From Pseudomonas paralcaligenes (lineage in GTDB: Bacteria; Pseudomonadota; Gammaproteobacteria; Pseudomonadales; Pseudomonadaceae), in assembly GCF_019655855.1 (NCBI RefSeq), contig NZ_BPFX01000017.1, positions 1 to 64,000 of the forward strand: a stretch of 64,000 nucleotides of DNA. Reading direction: 5' to 3'. Of this stretch, positions 1 to 8,369 are shown piece after piece. Position numbers and translations under genes: made by a program. Under the pieces are notes generated by a model. It saw only the letters and a program-made list of their open reading frames with translations, searched no databases and was not told where the DNA came from. Position 1 is the first letter of the stretch, and every line of letters starts with the position of its first letter.

Positions 1-75
1 GTTGCAGGGCGAATACATTGCGCCGGGCAATGAGCAAGAGAAGCAGATTGCGGCGATCTGGGCAGAAGTACTGAA
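1..75. repeat. 75-base exact inverted copy of 499-573 at the window edge
   Basis: Bases 1-75 are the exact reverse complement of 499-573, the adenylation-to-carrier linker of the synthetase. Read on the plus strand, 2-73 encode that linker (IAPGNEQEKQIAAIWAEV). The junction at 75/76 lies in a 16-base stretch (74-89) that also occurs at 426-441 and encodes the end of AIQVI in both places. It most likely marks a fold-back misassembly at a contig end. Confidence 0.85.
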
Positions 76-3000
76 TCACTTGGATCGCCTGCTCCCCGTC
101 CTGGCGGAAGCAGGTGCGCAGGGTTTCGCTGCCGCTCAATCAGGTGCTCGAAACTGCGCCGCAGTGCCTCGATATCCAGCTCACCCTTCAGGCGCAGCGC
201 CGCAGGGATATGGTAGGCCGCACTGGTCGGTTCCAACTGCCAGAGGAACCATTGCCGCTGCTGCGCGTAGGACAAGGCCAGCGGTTTATCCCGCTTCACA
301 CGCGCCAGCGGCGGCGCGCTGACACCCGTTCCCTGCTCGATGCGCGCCACGAAATCGGCGAGCTGCGGCGCCTCGAACAGATCACGCAACGGCAGGTCGA
401 TGTTCAGCGCCTGACGCACCCGGGAAATCACTTGGATCGCCAGCAGCGAATGGCCGCCCAGCTCGAAGAAATGGTCAGTCAGCCCTACCCGCTCGACCTT
501 CAGTACTTCTGCCCAGATCGCCGCAATCTGCTTCTCTTGCTCATTGCCCGGCGCAATGTATTCGCCCTGCAACAAAGCAGCATCGGGTCGTGGCAACGCC
601 TTGCGATCCAGCTTGCCATTCGGCGTCAGCGGCATTTTCTCCAGGAACATCAGATGAGCCGGCACCATATAGTCCGGCAAGACCGTTTTCAGATGCTCGC
701 GCAAATCGTTGCGCAAGGTGGACTGTTGCTCGGGATTACCCGGTACTCCAGCGTCCGTGGCAACCAGATAGGCCGCCAACTGCTTGCCGCTCGGCCCTTC
801 GATATCGATTACCACCGCCTCGCCGATGGCGGCATGTTCTTGCAACCTGGTTTCGATCTCCCCCAGTTCGATGCGGAAACCACGGATCTTCACCTGGTGG
901 TCGATACGGCCGACGTATTCGATTACCCCATCGGCACGATAACGGGCCAGATCGCCCGTACGATACAGCCGGCCGCCACCCTGCTCGCTACTGTCGAATG
1001 GATCGGGGATGAAGCGCTCGGCGGTCAGGGCAGAACGCTTGAAATAACCCCGAGCCAACAGTTCACCACCGATGACCAGTTCGCCAATGGCACCCTGAAC
1101 CACTATCTGGCCACTGTCATCGAGCAGGTAGATCGTGCGACCAGGCAGAACCTTTCCAATCGGCATCAATGTCGGCAGTTGTTCCTTACCTGAGAGGTAG
1201 TCGGCGCAATCATGAGTGCTGACTGTGACAGTGGCTTCCGTGGGGCCGTATGTGTTCAGCAGGTGAACGTGCTCCAATCCAGCCTGTTTCCAGGCTGCCA
1301 CGCCTTCTGGCGGCATGGCTTCGCCGCCGGAGTGAACCTGATGTAGACGACCATAATCCCGCGGTCCTTTGGCCGCGAAGTCCTTGGCCAGCATGAACCA
1401 GTAGGCCGTGGTCAGGTCCACCACGCTGATGTCCTTGGCCAACAGCTCCCGATAGAAGGTATCGCTATCCCATATCTCCTTGCCGCGAATAACCACGCAG
1501 GCGCCACAGATCAGGGCCGGGTACAGCTGCTCGACAAAGCCGTCAAAGTTCAGGGTGGCGAATTGGAGGATGCGATCATCGGCCTTGAGGTTGAAGAAAC
1601 CGAGGGAGACATGAGCATGCTGGCTCAGCGCATCGTGGGAGATAGCCACGCCTTTCGGACGTCCCGTGGAGCCCGAGGTGTACATGACATAGGCCAGATT
1701 ACCGGACACGGTGAAGTGATCCGGGTTGGCGTCGCTGTAGCGCTCCAGCCAACCGCCATCCTGATCGAGGCACAGGCTCTGAATGGTTTTCGGGATGGGA
1801 AACTGCTCTTGCAGATGACTCTGGGTCAGCAACAGTCGGATGCCACTGTCCTCCATCATGTAGGCCAGCCGCTCGTGTGGATATTCCGGGTCCAGCGGCA
1901 CATAGGCACCGCCTGCCTTGAGAATACCCAGCAGTCCTACCACCATCTCCAGGCCGCGCTCCACCGCAACCCCTACCAGGACGTCCGGCCCCACACCCAG
2001 CTCGCGCAGCTTGTGCGCCAACTGGTTAGAACGCCGATTCAACTGTTGATAGGTCAACTCCTGCTCGCCAAAGATTACCGCTGTGGCATCCGGTGACTTC
2101 TCAGCCTGAGCCTCGATCACGTGATGGATGCACTGATTGCTCGGGTAATCCGCCTCGGTACGGTTCCAGTCGCAGACCATCTGCTGCTGTTCTTTCTGGC
2201 TCAGCAAAGGCAGTTCGCCCAGGCATTGGTCTGGCTGTCGTCTGAGGGCTTCGAGCAGGTTGGCAAAATGCCCGGCAATCTGCTCCACTGCTGCCCGACT
2301 GAAATACTCGCGATCATAGCTGTAGTGGATCGACAGGGTTTCGCCCAGCTCCACGCCCAAGGTCAGCGGATAGTTGGTTTGCTCCTGGTTGGCTATTGCG
2401 CCGAATTCAAGTTCGCCTGACGAGCCTTGCTGCAGGGCTTCGGAGATCGGATAGTTCTCGAATACCAGAATACTGTCGAACAGCGCCTCCCCTCCCCACC
2501 CGGACCAACGCTGGATTTCGTACAACGGTGTGTACTCGTGCTCGCGCAGCCCTAGATTCCGGTCCTGCACCTCCTGCAACCAGTGCGCCACCCGCGTGTC
2601 CGCGCGTGGCGTGGCGATCACCGGCAGCGTATTGATGAACAGCCCAAGCTGCTCTTCCACATCTCGCAGCTGCGCCGGCCTACCCGCCAACGTGGCGCCA
2701 AATACCACCGTTTCCTGCCCTGTATAGCGCTGCAGCAGCAACAGCCACGCCCCCTGTAGCAGGGTGTTCATCGTCACCTTCTGCGACCGCACGAACTCAC
2801 TCAGTCGGCACGTCTGCTCTCTGTCCAGCACCTGGATGTGACCATCGTATCCTTCACCTTCGTTAGGCTCGCCGCGGATGGCCTGGGTCAGGCGCGTCGG
2901 CGCGGTCAGACCGGCCAGTTGCGATCGCCAGAATGCCTCACTGGCAGCCTCGTCCTGGTCTTGCAGCCAGGCGATGTAGTCACGGTATCGGCCCACCGGC

Positions 3001-6000
3001 ATCTGGGGCGCCCGCCCCGCGTAACGTTGCAGCACCTCACCCAGCAGCTGCGCATTGCTCCAGCCGTCCATGAGGATGTGGTGGCTGGTATAGATCAAGT
3101 GGTGTCGCCGCTCATCCGTCCGCACCAGCACCAGGCGTAGCAGCGGCGCCTTGGACAACTCGAACCCCTGGTCACGCTCGGCTTTGGCCAGAATGCCTAA
3201 CTCCTGCGCCTGTCGTGGTTGGCCTCGCCAATCATGGACAGCGAACGGCACTTCCACCTGCTGGCGTACCACCTGAATCGGTGCCTCAAACCCCTGCCAG
3301 GCGAACGCGGTGCGCAGGATGTCGTGGGCAGCGACCGTCGCCTGCCAGGCAGCCTGGAAGCGTTCGGCGTCCAGCCCACCCACATCCACTCGCAATTGGT
3401 TGATGTAGTCTCCCGCCACCTTCTCGTACAGGGTATGGAACAGCATTCCCTGCTGCATCGGCGACAGTGGATAGATATCTTCGATGTTCCGGGCCGGAAC
3501 CGGCAGAGCATCCAGTTGAGCCTGGGTCAGTTTCGCCAGCGGGAAGTCGGAAGGCGTGAGCGCATAGGCATTCGCACGCGTGCAATGCTCGATTACCGCA
3601 TGCAGCTCGGCGACCAGCTCATCGGCCAGTCGCTGGATGGTTTCTCGCCGATACATCTCCGAGCTGTACCCCCAGCGCAGGGACAACTCGCCGCCATAGA
3701 CCTGTCCTTCCACGCTCAGCCAATTGGCCAGAGGGGAGTCATCGGCCTGAGCCTGACCACCGCCTTTACCCACCGGAGCGAACAGGGTACCGGCATCAAA
3801 CTGACCGTCGAACTGCCCCAGATAATTGAAGGTGACACGAGGTTGCGGCAACACGGCCAGGGCCTGACGGGCTTCCGGATTGCCCAGATAGCGCAGCAGG
3901 CCATAACCCAGGCCTTTGTCGGGCACACTGCGCAGTTGTTCCTTGATGGCCTTCAGGGAGTCCGGCAGCCCGGCAGCGGGGGTCAACTTCACGGGGTACA
4001 GGCTGGTGAACCAGCCAACGGTGCGATTCAGGTCGATATCGTCGAAGAGATCTTCGCGACCATGCCCCTCCATCTGCACCAACACCGAATCACCTCCACT
4101 CCAGCGACACAGTACGCGCGCCAGAGCAGTGAGCAACAGGTCATTCACCTGGGTGCGGTAGGCGGCCGGGGCCTGCTTGAGCAGGCGCTCGGTATACGAG
4201 GCATCCAGCCGGGTTTCCAGCACCGCGCCCTGCGCATTAAGCAGGCCGCCCGATGGATTGTCTCGCGGCAGCTCTTGAACAGGGCCATCGAGGCGGGACA
4301 GCCAATCGGCCAGCTCCTCATGCTGCTGCGCTTGTCCATGCTCTTGTAATCGAGCCGCCCAGGCCTGGTAGGAGCTGGTCTTGGCGGGTAATGCCGGTAC
4401 CTGGCCCGTTGCCAGACGCTGATAGGTGGCCTGCAGGTCTTCGAGCAGGATACGCCAGGACACTCCGTCCACCACCAGATGGTGGATCGCCAACAGCAGA
4501 CGCTGACCACCGTCCGGGCGACGTAGCAGTGCAGCCCGCAGCAAGGGGCCGCTGGCAAGATCCAGGCTGCGCTGCACCTCTTCGTAGAAAACCTCGCCGT
4601 CCTCCCCCTGCCAGAGCAGGTCCTGGTCGCTATCGGTCGCTGCATACCACTGACACCACTCTCCCGCTTCAAAGGCGAAACGCAGGCGCAGAGCGTCATG
4701 GTGGCTCACCACCACTCGCAGGGCTTGTTCGAGCATCCCCGGTTCGATGGATTGCCGTGCATCGAGCAGCAGCGACTGGTTCCAGTGATGGCGCCTGGAC
4801 ATGGATAACTCGAAGAACCAGCGCTGCACCGGCGTCAGATCGGCCTCACCTGCGACAGGCCCCTGATCTACCTGATGGATCATCACACCTACAATGGCCA
4901 CCCCAGCCAGACTGCGTACCGTCTGGTGCTGGAACAAGTCTTTGGGCGTGAACTGGATACCGGCCTGCCGTGCCCGGCTGACGACCTGGATGGAGACGAT
5001 GGAGTCGCCGCCCAGCTCGAAGAAGTTGTCGTTGCGACCGACACGCTCACGCTTGAGCACGTCTTGCCAGATCGCCGCGATACGCTGCTCGAGCTCGCCC
5101 TGCGGCGCGGCATACTCGGCGTGCGCGGCCTGCGCATCGGGCCGTGGCAGCGCCTTGCGATCGAGCTTGCCGTTGGGGCTCAGCGGCATCTGCACGAGAT
5201 CGATCCACTGTGCCGGTACCATGTAGTCCGGCAGGTGTTGCGTCAGGTGCACAACCAAGGCATCACGCCAGTCGCCAGGGGCGTCGGCCAACACCACGTA
5301 TCCCACCAGTTGCTTACCATCGACGGCCAGCACCACCACCTCGCGCACCAACTCGTGCTCCCGCAGGCGCGCCTCGATCTCGCCCAGTTCGATGCGCAGG
5401 CCACGTAGCTTGACCTGGTGGTCGATACGCCCAGCGTATTCGATCACGCCATCGACGCGGTAACGCGCCAGGTCGCCAGTGCGGTACATGCGGATACCGT
5501 TGCCGAACGGGCTGGCGACGAAGCGTTCGGCCGTCAGCCCTGAGCGCTGATGGTAACCACGCGCCAGACCCTCGCCAAACAGGTACAACTCGCCCAGCAC
5601 ACCCACCGGTACCGGTTCTAGGCTGTCATCCAGCACATGACAGCCCAGGTTGGCGATAGGCAGGCCGATCGGTACCGCATCACGGCCCTCTTCCACACAG
5701 GTCCAGTGAGTGACGTCGATGGCCGCTTCGGTCGGCCCGTACAGGTTATACAGACGCGCCTGCGGTAGCCTGGCGAATACCTGCCGCTGGGCGTCTACTG
5801 GCAGCGCTTCGCCGCTGCAGACGATGCGCTCTAGGCAAGTGCAGGTTGACACCTTTTCGTCCTGCAGGAACGCCTGCAGCATCGAGGGCACGAAGTGCAG
5901 CGTGGTCACGCCTTTGCGGTTTATCACCTCGATCAACTTCGCCGGGTCGCGATGATCTCCCGGCGCGGCGACCACCAGGCGTGCACCAGCCATCAGCGGC

Positions 6001-8141
6001 CAGAAGAATTCCCACACCGACACGTCGAAGCTGAACGGGGTCTTCTGCAGTACGCAGTCGCCAGCGCTCAGGCCATAGGCCTGCTGCATCCAGCACAGCC
6101 GGTTGGTCAGGGCCGAATGACGGTTGCCAGCACCCTTGGGCTTGCCGGTGGAGCCGGAGGTATAGATCACATAGGCCAGGTTCTCGCCATCCAGCACCAC
6201 GTCGGGATTACTCTCGGCGTAGTCTTTCAGCCAGTCATCGTCCTGGTCCAGATCGATGCGCTGCATGCCCTCGGCCAGCGGCAGCTCAAGATGCGACTGG
6301 CTAAGCAATAGGCGCACGCCGCTGTCATCGAGCATGTAGGCCAGGCGCTCGGCCGGGTATTCCGGATCCAGCGGCACGTAGGCACCACCAGCCTTGAGGA
6401 TGGCCAACAGGCCCACCACCATCTCGATGGAACGCTCCACGGCGATGCCCACCAGCACATCGGGGCCGACGCCCAGCTCGATCAGCCTATGCGCCAGACG
6501 GTTGGATCGAGCATTGAGCTGAGCGTAGCTCAGAGTCTGCAGTCCAAACTCCAGAGCTGTCGCCTGTAGTGCTCGTTCGACCTGAGTTTCGATCAACTTA
6601 TGGACGGGATGATCGAGCGAATAGTCAGTCCGTGTAGCGTTCCAGTCACAGAGTATCTGCTGCCGTTGCGCATCACTCAGCATCATCAGCTCGCCGATCT
6701 GCTTGTGCGAGCCTTCGGCCAAAACCTCCAACACATTGCTGTAGTGGCCCGCCATCTGCTCCACAGTGCGGCTGTCGAACAGGTCTGTGGCATAGCCGAA
6801 TGCCGCAAACAGCTTGCTGCCTTTTTCATAGGTATCGAGCGATAGGTCGAACTGGGCAATACGCGTCTCGCGCTCCAGTGCAGCCAGGCTCAAACCGGAC
6901 TGCCCCCTGATCGCGCCGGCATCCGCCACCTGCGACTGATGGTTGAACATCACTTGGAACAGCGGACTGACGCTCAAGCTGCGCGCAAGCCCCAGCGCCT
7001 CGATCAATCGCTCGAACGGCAGTTCCTGATGGCTCTGGGCACCGAGCGCCGTGTCCTTGACTCGCTGCAAGAGTTCACGCACATCGATCACTGGATCGAT
7101 CTCGGTATGCAGCACCTGGGTATTGATGAAGCAGCCGATCAGCCCTTCGACCTCGGTACGATTGCGGTTGGCCACGGGCACGCCGACGCGAATGGAGGTC
7201 TGTCCGCTGTAGCGCTGCAGCAGCAACTTGAAGGCTGACAACAGGACCATGAACAGAGTGGCTCCCTGTTCCCTGGCCAGGCCACGTAGGCGGTCGGCCA
7301 GGGCCGGGGCGACCTGGAACTCATAGCGAGCACCGCGGTAGCTGGGCGAGAGCGGGCGTGGGTGATCGATGGGCAGTTCCAGCGGTGCATGGTCGTCACC
7401 CAACTTGCTGCGCCAGTAGTCCAGCTGGCGATCCTGCTCGCCAGCCTCCAGCCAGTTGCGCTGCCACAGCGCATAGTCGCGATACTGGATCGGCAGAGGC
7501 TGCAAGTCAGCCTCGGCGCCACTGCAGGCGGCATCATAGAGGCGGATGAATTCGTCAATCAGGACATTGTAGGACCAGCCATCTGCGACGATGTGATGCA
7601 GGGTCAGCAGCAGCACGTGCTCCTGCTCCTCCAGCTTCAGCAGTTGCACGCGCAGCAGCGGCCCCCGAGCCAGATCGAAAGGCGCCAGGGCTTCGGCATC
7701 AACCCGCTTGCAGACCTGCTCTTCACGTTCGCTGGACTCTAGTGCAGTCAGGTCATCGGTGGCGATGGCCACTGCGAAAGGCTCGAGGACGCGTTGACGG
7801 ACATGACCATCCTGCTCGCTGAACAGGCTGCGCAGTGTTTCGTGACGCGCCACCAGGGCATCGAAGGCGCACTGCAACGCTTCGCCATCCAATTCGCCAT
7901 TCAGGCGCACGGCCATGGGCAGGTTGTAGGCGGCGCCTTGCGGATCGAGTTGCCAGAGAAACCACATCCTCTGCTGGGCATAGGAGAGCCCGTCGCGCTC
8001 GACGCTGTCGGCACAGGCCGGAATTGGAAGCAGGGAGAAATCAATACCCTCGGCATCCAGACCCTCGAGGAACAACCGCCTTTTTTCCGACGGCAGCTCC
8101 ATGAAGCGGCGGGCAATCTTGAGGGTCTGTTCAGCATTCAT
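1..8141 (-). CDS. Pyoverdine-type peptide synthetase, C-A(Ser)-T-E-C-A-T-C..., 3' end off window
   Basis: Non-ribosomal peptide synthetase that probably extends the pyoverdine peptide after PvdL. The N-terminus (MNAEQTLKIARRF) is of the PvdI/PvdJ/PvdD type. Domain landmarks by residue: condensation HHIVADG ~184; adenylation TSGSTG ~665; carrier LGGDS ~1042; epimerase HHLVVDG ~1220; condensation HHILMDG ~1690; adenylation TSGSTG ~2157; carrier LGGHS ~2560; then a third condensation domain begins. The first pocket reads D-V-W-H-V-S-L-I-D, a serine code, and the following epimerase implies D-Ser. The second reads D-G-E-D-H-G-T-V-T; from memory this resembles lysine codes of pyoverdine enzymes, so lysine is tentative. 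ATG at 8141 has a PvdS-type promoter about 45 bases upstream. Base composition is visibly less GC-rich than pvdL. Reading below ~129 is unreliable: one extra base and an inverted duplicate at the edge. It could be called pvdI or pvdJ; the order of modules decides. Confidence 0.93.
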   Translation of the reverse strand, partial: MNAEQTLKIARRFMELPSEKRRLFLEGLDAEGIDFSLLPIPACADSVERDGLSYAQQRMWFLWQLDPQGAAYNLPMAVRLNGELDGEALQCAFDALVARHETLRSLFSEQDGHVRQRVLEPFAVAIATDDLTALESSEREEQVCKRVDAEALAPFDLARGPLLRVQLLKLEEQEHVLLLTLHHIVADGWSYNVLIDEFIRLYDAACSGAEADLQPLPIQYRDYALWQRNWLEAGEQDRQLDYWRSKLGDDHAPLELPIDHPRPLSPSYRGARYEFQVAPALADRLRGLAREQGATLFMVLLSAFKLLLQRYSGQTSIRVGVPVANRNRTEVEGLIGCFINTQVLHTEIDPVIDVRELLQRVKDTALGAQSHQELPFERLIEALGLARSLSVSPLFQVMFNHQSQVADAGAIRGQSGLSLAALERETRIAQFDLSLDTYEKGSKLFAAFGYATDLFDSRTVEQMAGHYSNVLEVLAEGSHKQIGELMMLSDAQRQQILCDWNATRTDYSLDHPVHKLIETQVERALQATALEFGLQTLSYAQLNARSNRLAHRLIELGVGPDVLVGIAVERSIEMVVGLLAILKAGGAYVPLDPEYPAERLAYMLDDSGVRLLLSQSHLELPLAEGMQRIDLDQDDDWLKDYAESNPDVVLDGENLAYVIYTSGSTGKPKGAGNRHSALTNRLCWMQQAYGLSAGDCVLQKTPFSFDVSVWEFFWPLMAGARLVVAAPGDHRDPAKLIEVINRKGVTTLHFVPSMLQAFLQDEKVSTCTCLERIVCSGEALPVDAQRQVFARLPQARLYNLYGPTEAAIDVTHWTCVEEGRDAVPIGLPIANLGCHVLDDSLEPVPVGVLGELYLFGEGLARGYHQRSGLTAERFVASPFGNGIRMYRTGDLARYRVDGVIEYAGRIDHQVKLRGLRIELGEIEARLREHELVREVVVLAVDGKQLVGYVVLADAPGDWRDALVVHLTQHLPDYMVPAQWIDLVQMPLSPNGKLDRKALPRPDAQAAHAEYAAPQGELEQRIAAIWQDVLKRERVGRNDNFFELGGDSIVSIQVVSRARQAGIQFTPKDLFQHQTVRSLAGVAIVGVMIHQVDQGPVAGEADLTPVQRWFFELSMSRRHHWNQSLLLDARQSIEPGMLEQALRVVVSHHDALRLRFAFEAGEWCQWYAATDSDQDLLWQGEDGEVFYEEVQRSLDLASGPLLRAALLRRPDGGQRLLLAIHHLVVDGVSWRILLEDLQATYQRLATGQVPALPAKTSSYQAWAARLQEHGQAQQHEELADWLSRLDGPVQELPRDNPSGGLLNAQGAVLETRLDASYTERLLKQAPAAYRTQVNDLLLTALARVLCRWSGGDSVLVQMEGHGREDLFDDIDLNRTVGWFTSLYPVKLTPAAGLPDSLKAIKEQLRSVPDKGLGYGLLRYLGNPEARQALAVLPQPRVTFNYLGQFDGQFDAGTLFAPVGKGGGQAQADDSPLANWLSVEGQVYGGELSLRWGYSSEMYRRETIQRLADELVAELHAVIEHCTRANAYALTPSDFPLAKLTQAQLDALPVPARNIEDIYPLSPMQQGMLFHTLYEKVAGDYINQLRVDVGGLDAERFQAAWQATVAAHDILRTAFAWQGFEAPIQVVRQQVEVPFAVHDWRGQPRQAQELGILAKAERDQGFELSKAPLLRLVLVRTDERRHHLIYTSHHILMDGWSNAQLLGEVLQRYAGRAPQMPVGRYRDYIAWLQDQDEAASEAFWRSQLAGLTAPTRLTQAIRGEPNEGEGYDGHIQVLDREQTCRLSEFVRSQKVTMNTLLQGAWLLLLQRYTGQETVVFGATLAGRPAQLRDVEEQLGLFINTLPVIATPRADTRVAHWLQEVQDRNLGLREHEYTPLYEIQRWSGWGGEALFDSILVFENYPISEALQQGSSGELEFGAIANQEQTNYPLTLGVELGETLSIHYSYDREYFSRAAVEQIAGHFANLLEALRRQPDQCLGELPLLSQKEQQQMVCDWNRTEADYPSNQCIHHVIEAQAEKSPDATAVIFGEQELTYQQLNRRSNQLAHKLRELGVGPDVLVGVAVERGLEMVVGLLGILKAGGAYVPLDPEYPHERLAYMMEDSGIRLLLTQSHLQEQFPIPKTIQSLCLDQDGGWLERYSDANPDHFTVSGNLAYVMYTSGSTGRPKGVAISHDALSQHAHVSLGFFNLKADDRILQFATLNFDGFVEQLYPALICGACVVIRGKEIWDSDTFYRELLAKDISVVDLTTAYWFMLAKDFAAKGPRDYGRLHQVHSGGEAMPPEGVAAWKQAGLEHVHLLNTYGPTEATVTVSTHDCADYLSGKEQLPTLMPIGKVLPGRTIYLLDDSGQIVVQGAIGELVIGGELLARGYFKRSALTAERFIPDPFDSSEQGGGRLYRTGDLARYRADGVIEYVGRIDHQVKIRGFRIELGEIETRLQEHAAIGEAVVIDIEGPSGKQLAAYLVATDAGVPGNPEQQSTLRNDLREHLKTVLPDYMVPAHLMFLEKMPLTPNGKLDRKALPRPDAALLQGEYIAPGNEQEKQIAAIWAEVLKVERVGLTDHFFELGGHSLLAIQVISRVRQALNIDLPLRDLFEAPQLADFVARIEQGTGVSAPPLARVKRDKPLALSYAQQRQWFLWQLEPTSAAYHIPAALRLKGELDIEALRRSFEHLIERQRNPAHLLPPGRGAGDPSDSVLLPRSPQSASLAHCPAQCIRPA

Positions 8142-8185
8142 GTCAGATGTCTTCCTGGCAGTCTAGCGATGACTATGAACGCCAA

Positions 8186-8209
8186 ACGAATGCCCGCACT
8201 GGCGATTTA
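8186..8209 (-). promoter_or_regulatory. PvdS-dependent promoter (IS box) of the left synthetase
   Basis: On the minus strand TAAAT (8209-8205), a 16-base spacer and CGT (8188-8186) match exactly the iron-starvation box recognised by PvdS. It lies about 45 bases upstream of the ATG at 8141. This ties the synthetase to the pyoverdine regulon. The match is seen; PvdS control is inferred. Confidence 0.82.
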
Positions 8210-8287
8210 GCAGCGCAGCGGCCAAAACTGGAGACCGCAGGGCTCACATGGAAGAAGCAGCACTGACCGAAGGCTGAACGGCATCGT

Positions 8288-8311
8288 TAAAGAGTTCCAC
8301 CGCCGCATCGT
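8288..8311 (+). promoter_or_regulatory. Possible PvdS box before the HAD-UbiA gene
   Basis: TAAAG, 16 bases, CGT on the plus strand: one mismatch in the -35 part with the right spacing, about 58 bases before the GTG at 8370. It is back to back with the exact box at 8186-8209. A chance match is possible. Confidence 0.4.
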
Positions 8312-8369
8312 TCATGAAAAACGGCAACGGAATCTGGTTGCCGGATGCCATTCTCATGAGGACAGGAAT

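Noticed and set aside
2..322. Plus-strand frame starting with a real synthetase linker sequence
   Set aside because: The first 70 bases are only the inverted duplicate of 499-573; beyond that the frame is antisense without domains.
114..8210. Many plus-strand frames across the left synthetase
   Set aside because: All are codon-aligned antisense frames of the synthetase. Their constant phase served instead to show that the gene has no frameshift between ~130 and 8141.
8244..8356. Short minus-strand frame (about 37 residues) in the synthetase-HAD/UbiA gap
   Set aside because: No ribosome site, no recognisable leader or core peptide features, and it overlaps the candidate promoters.
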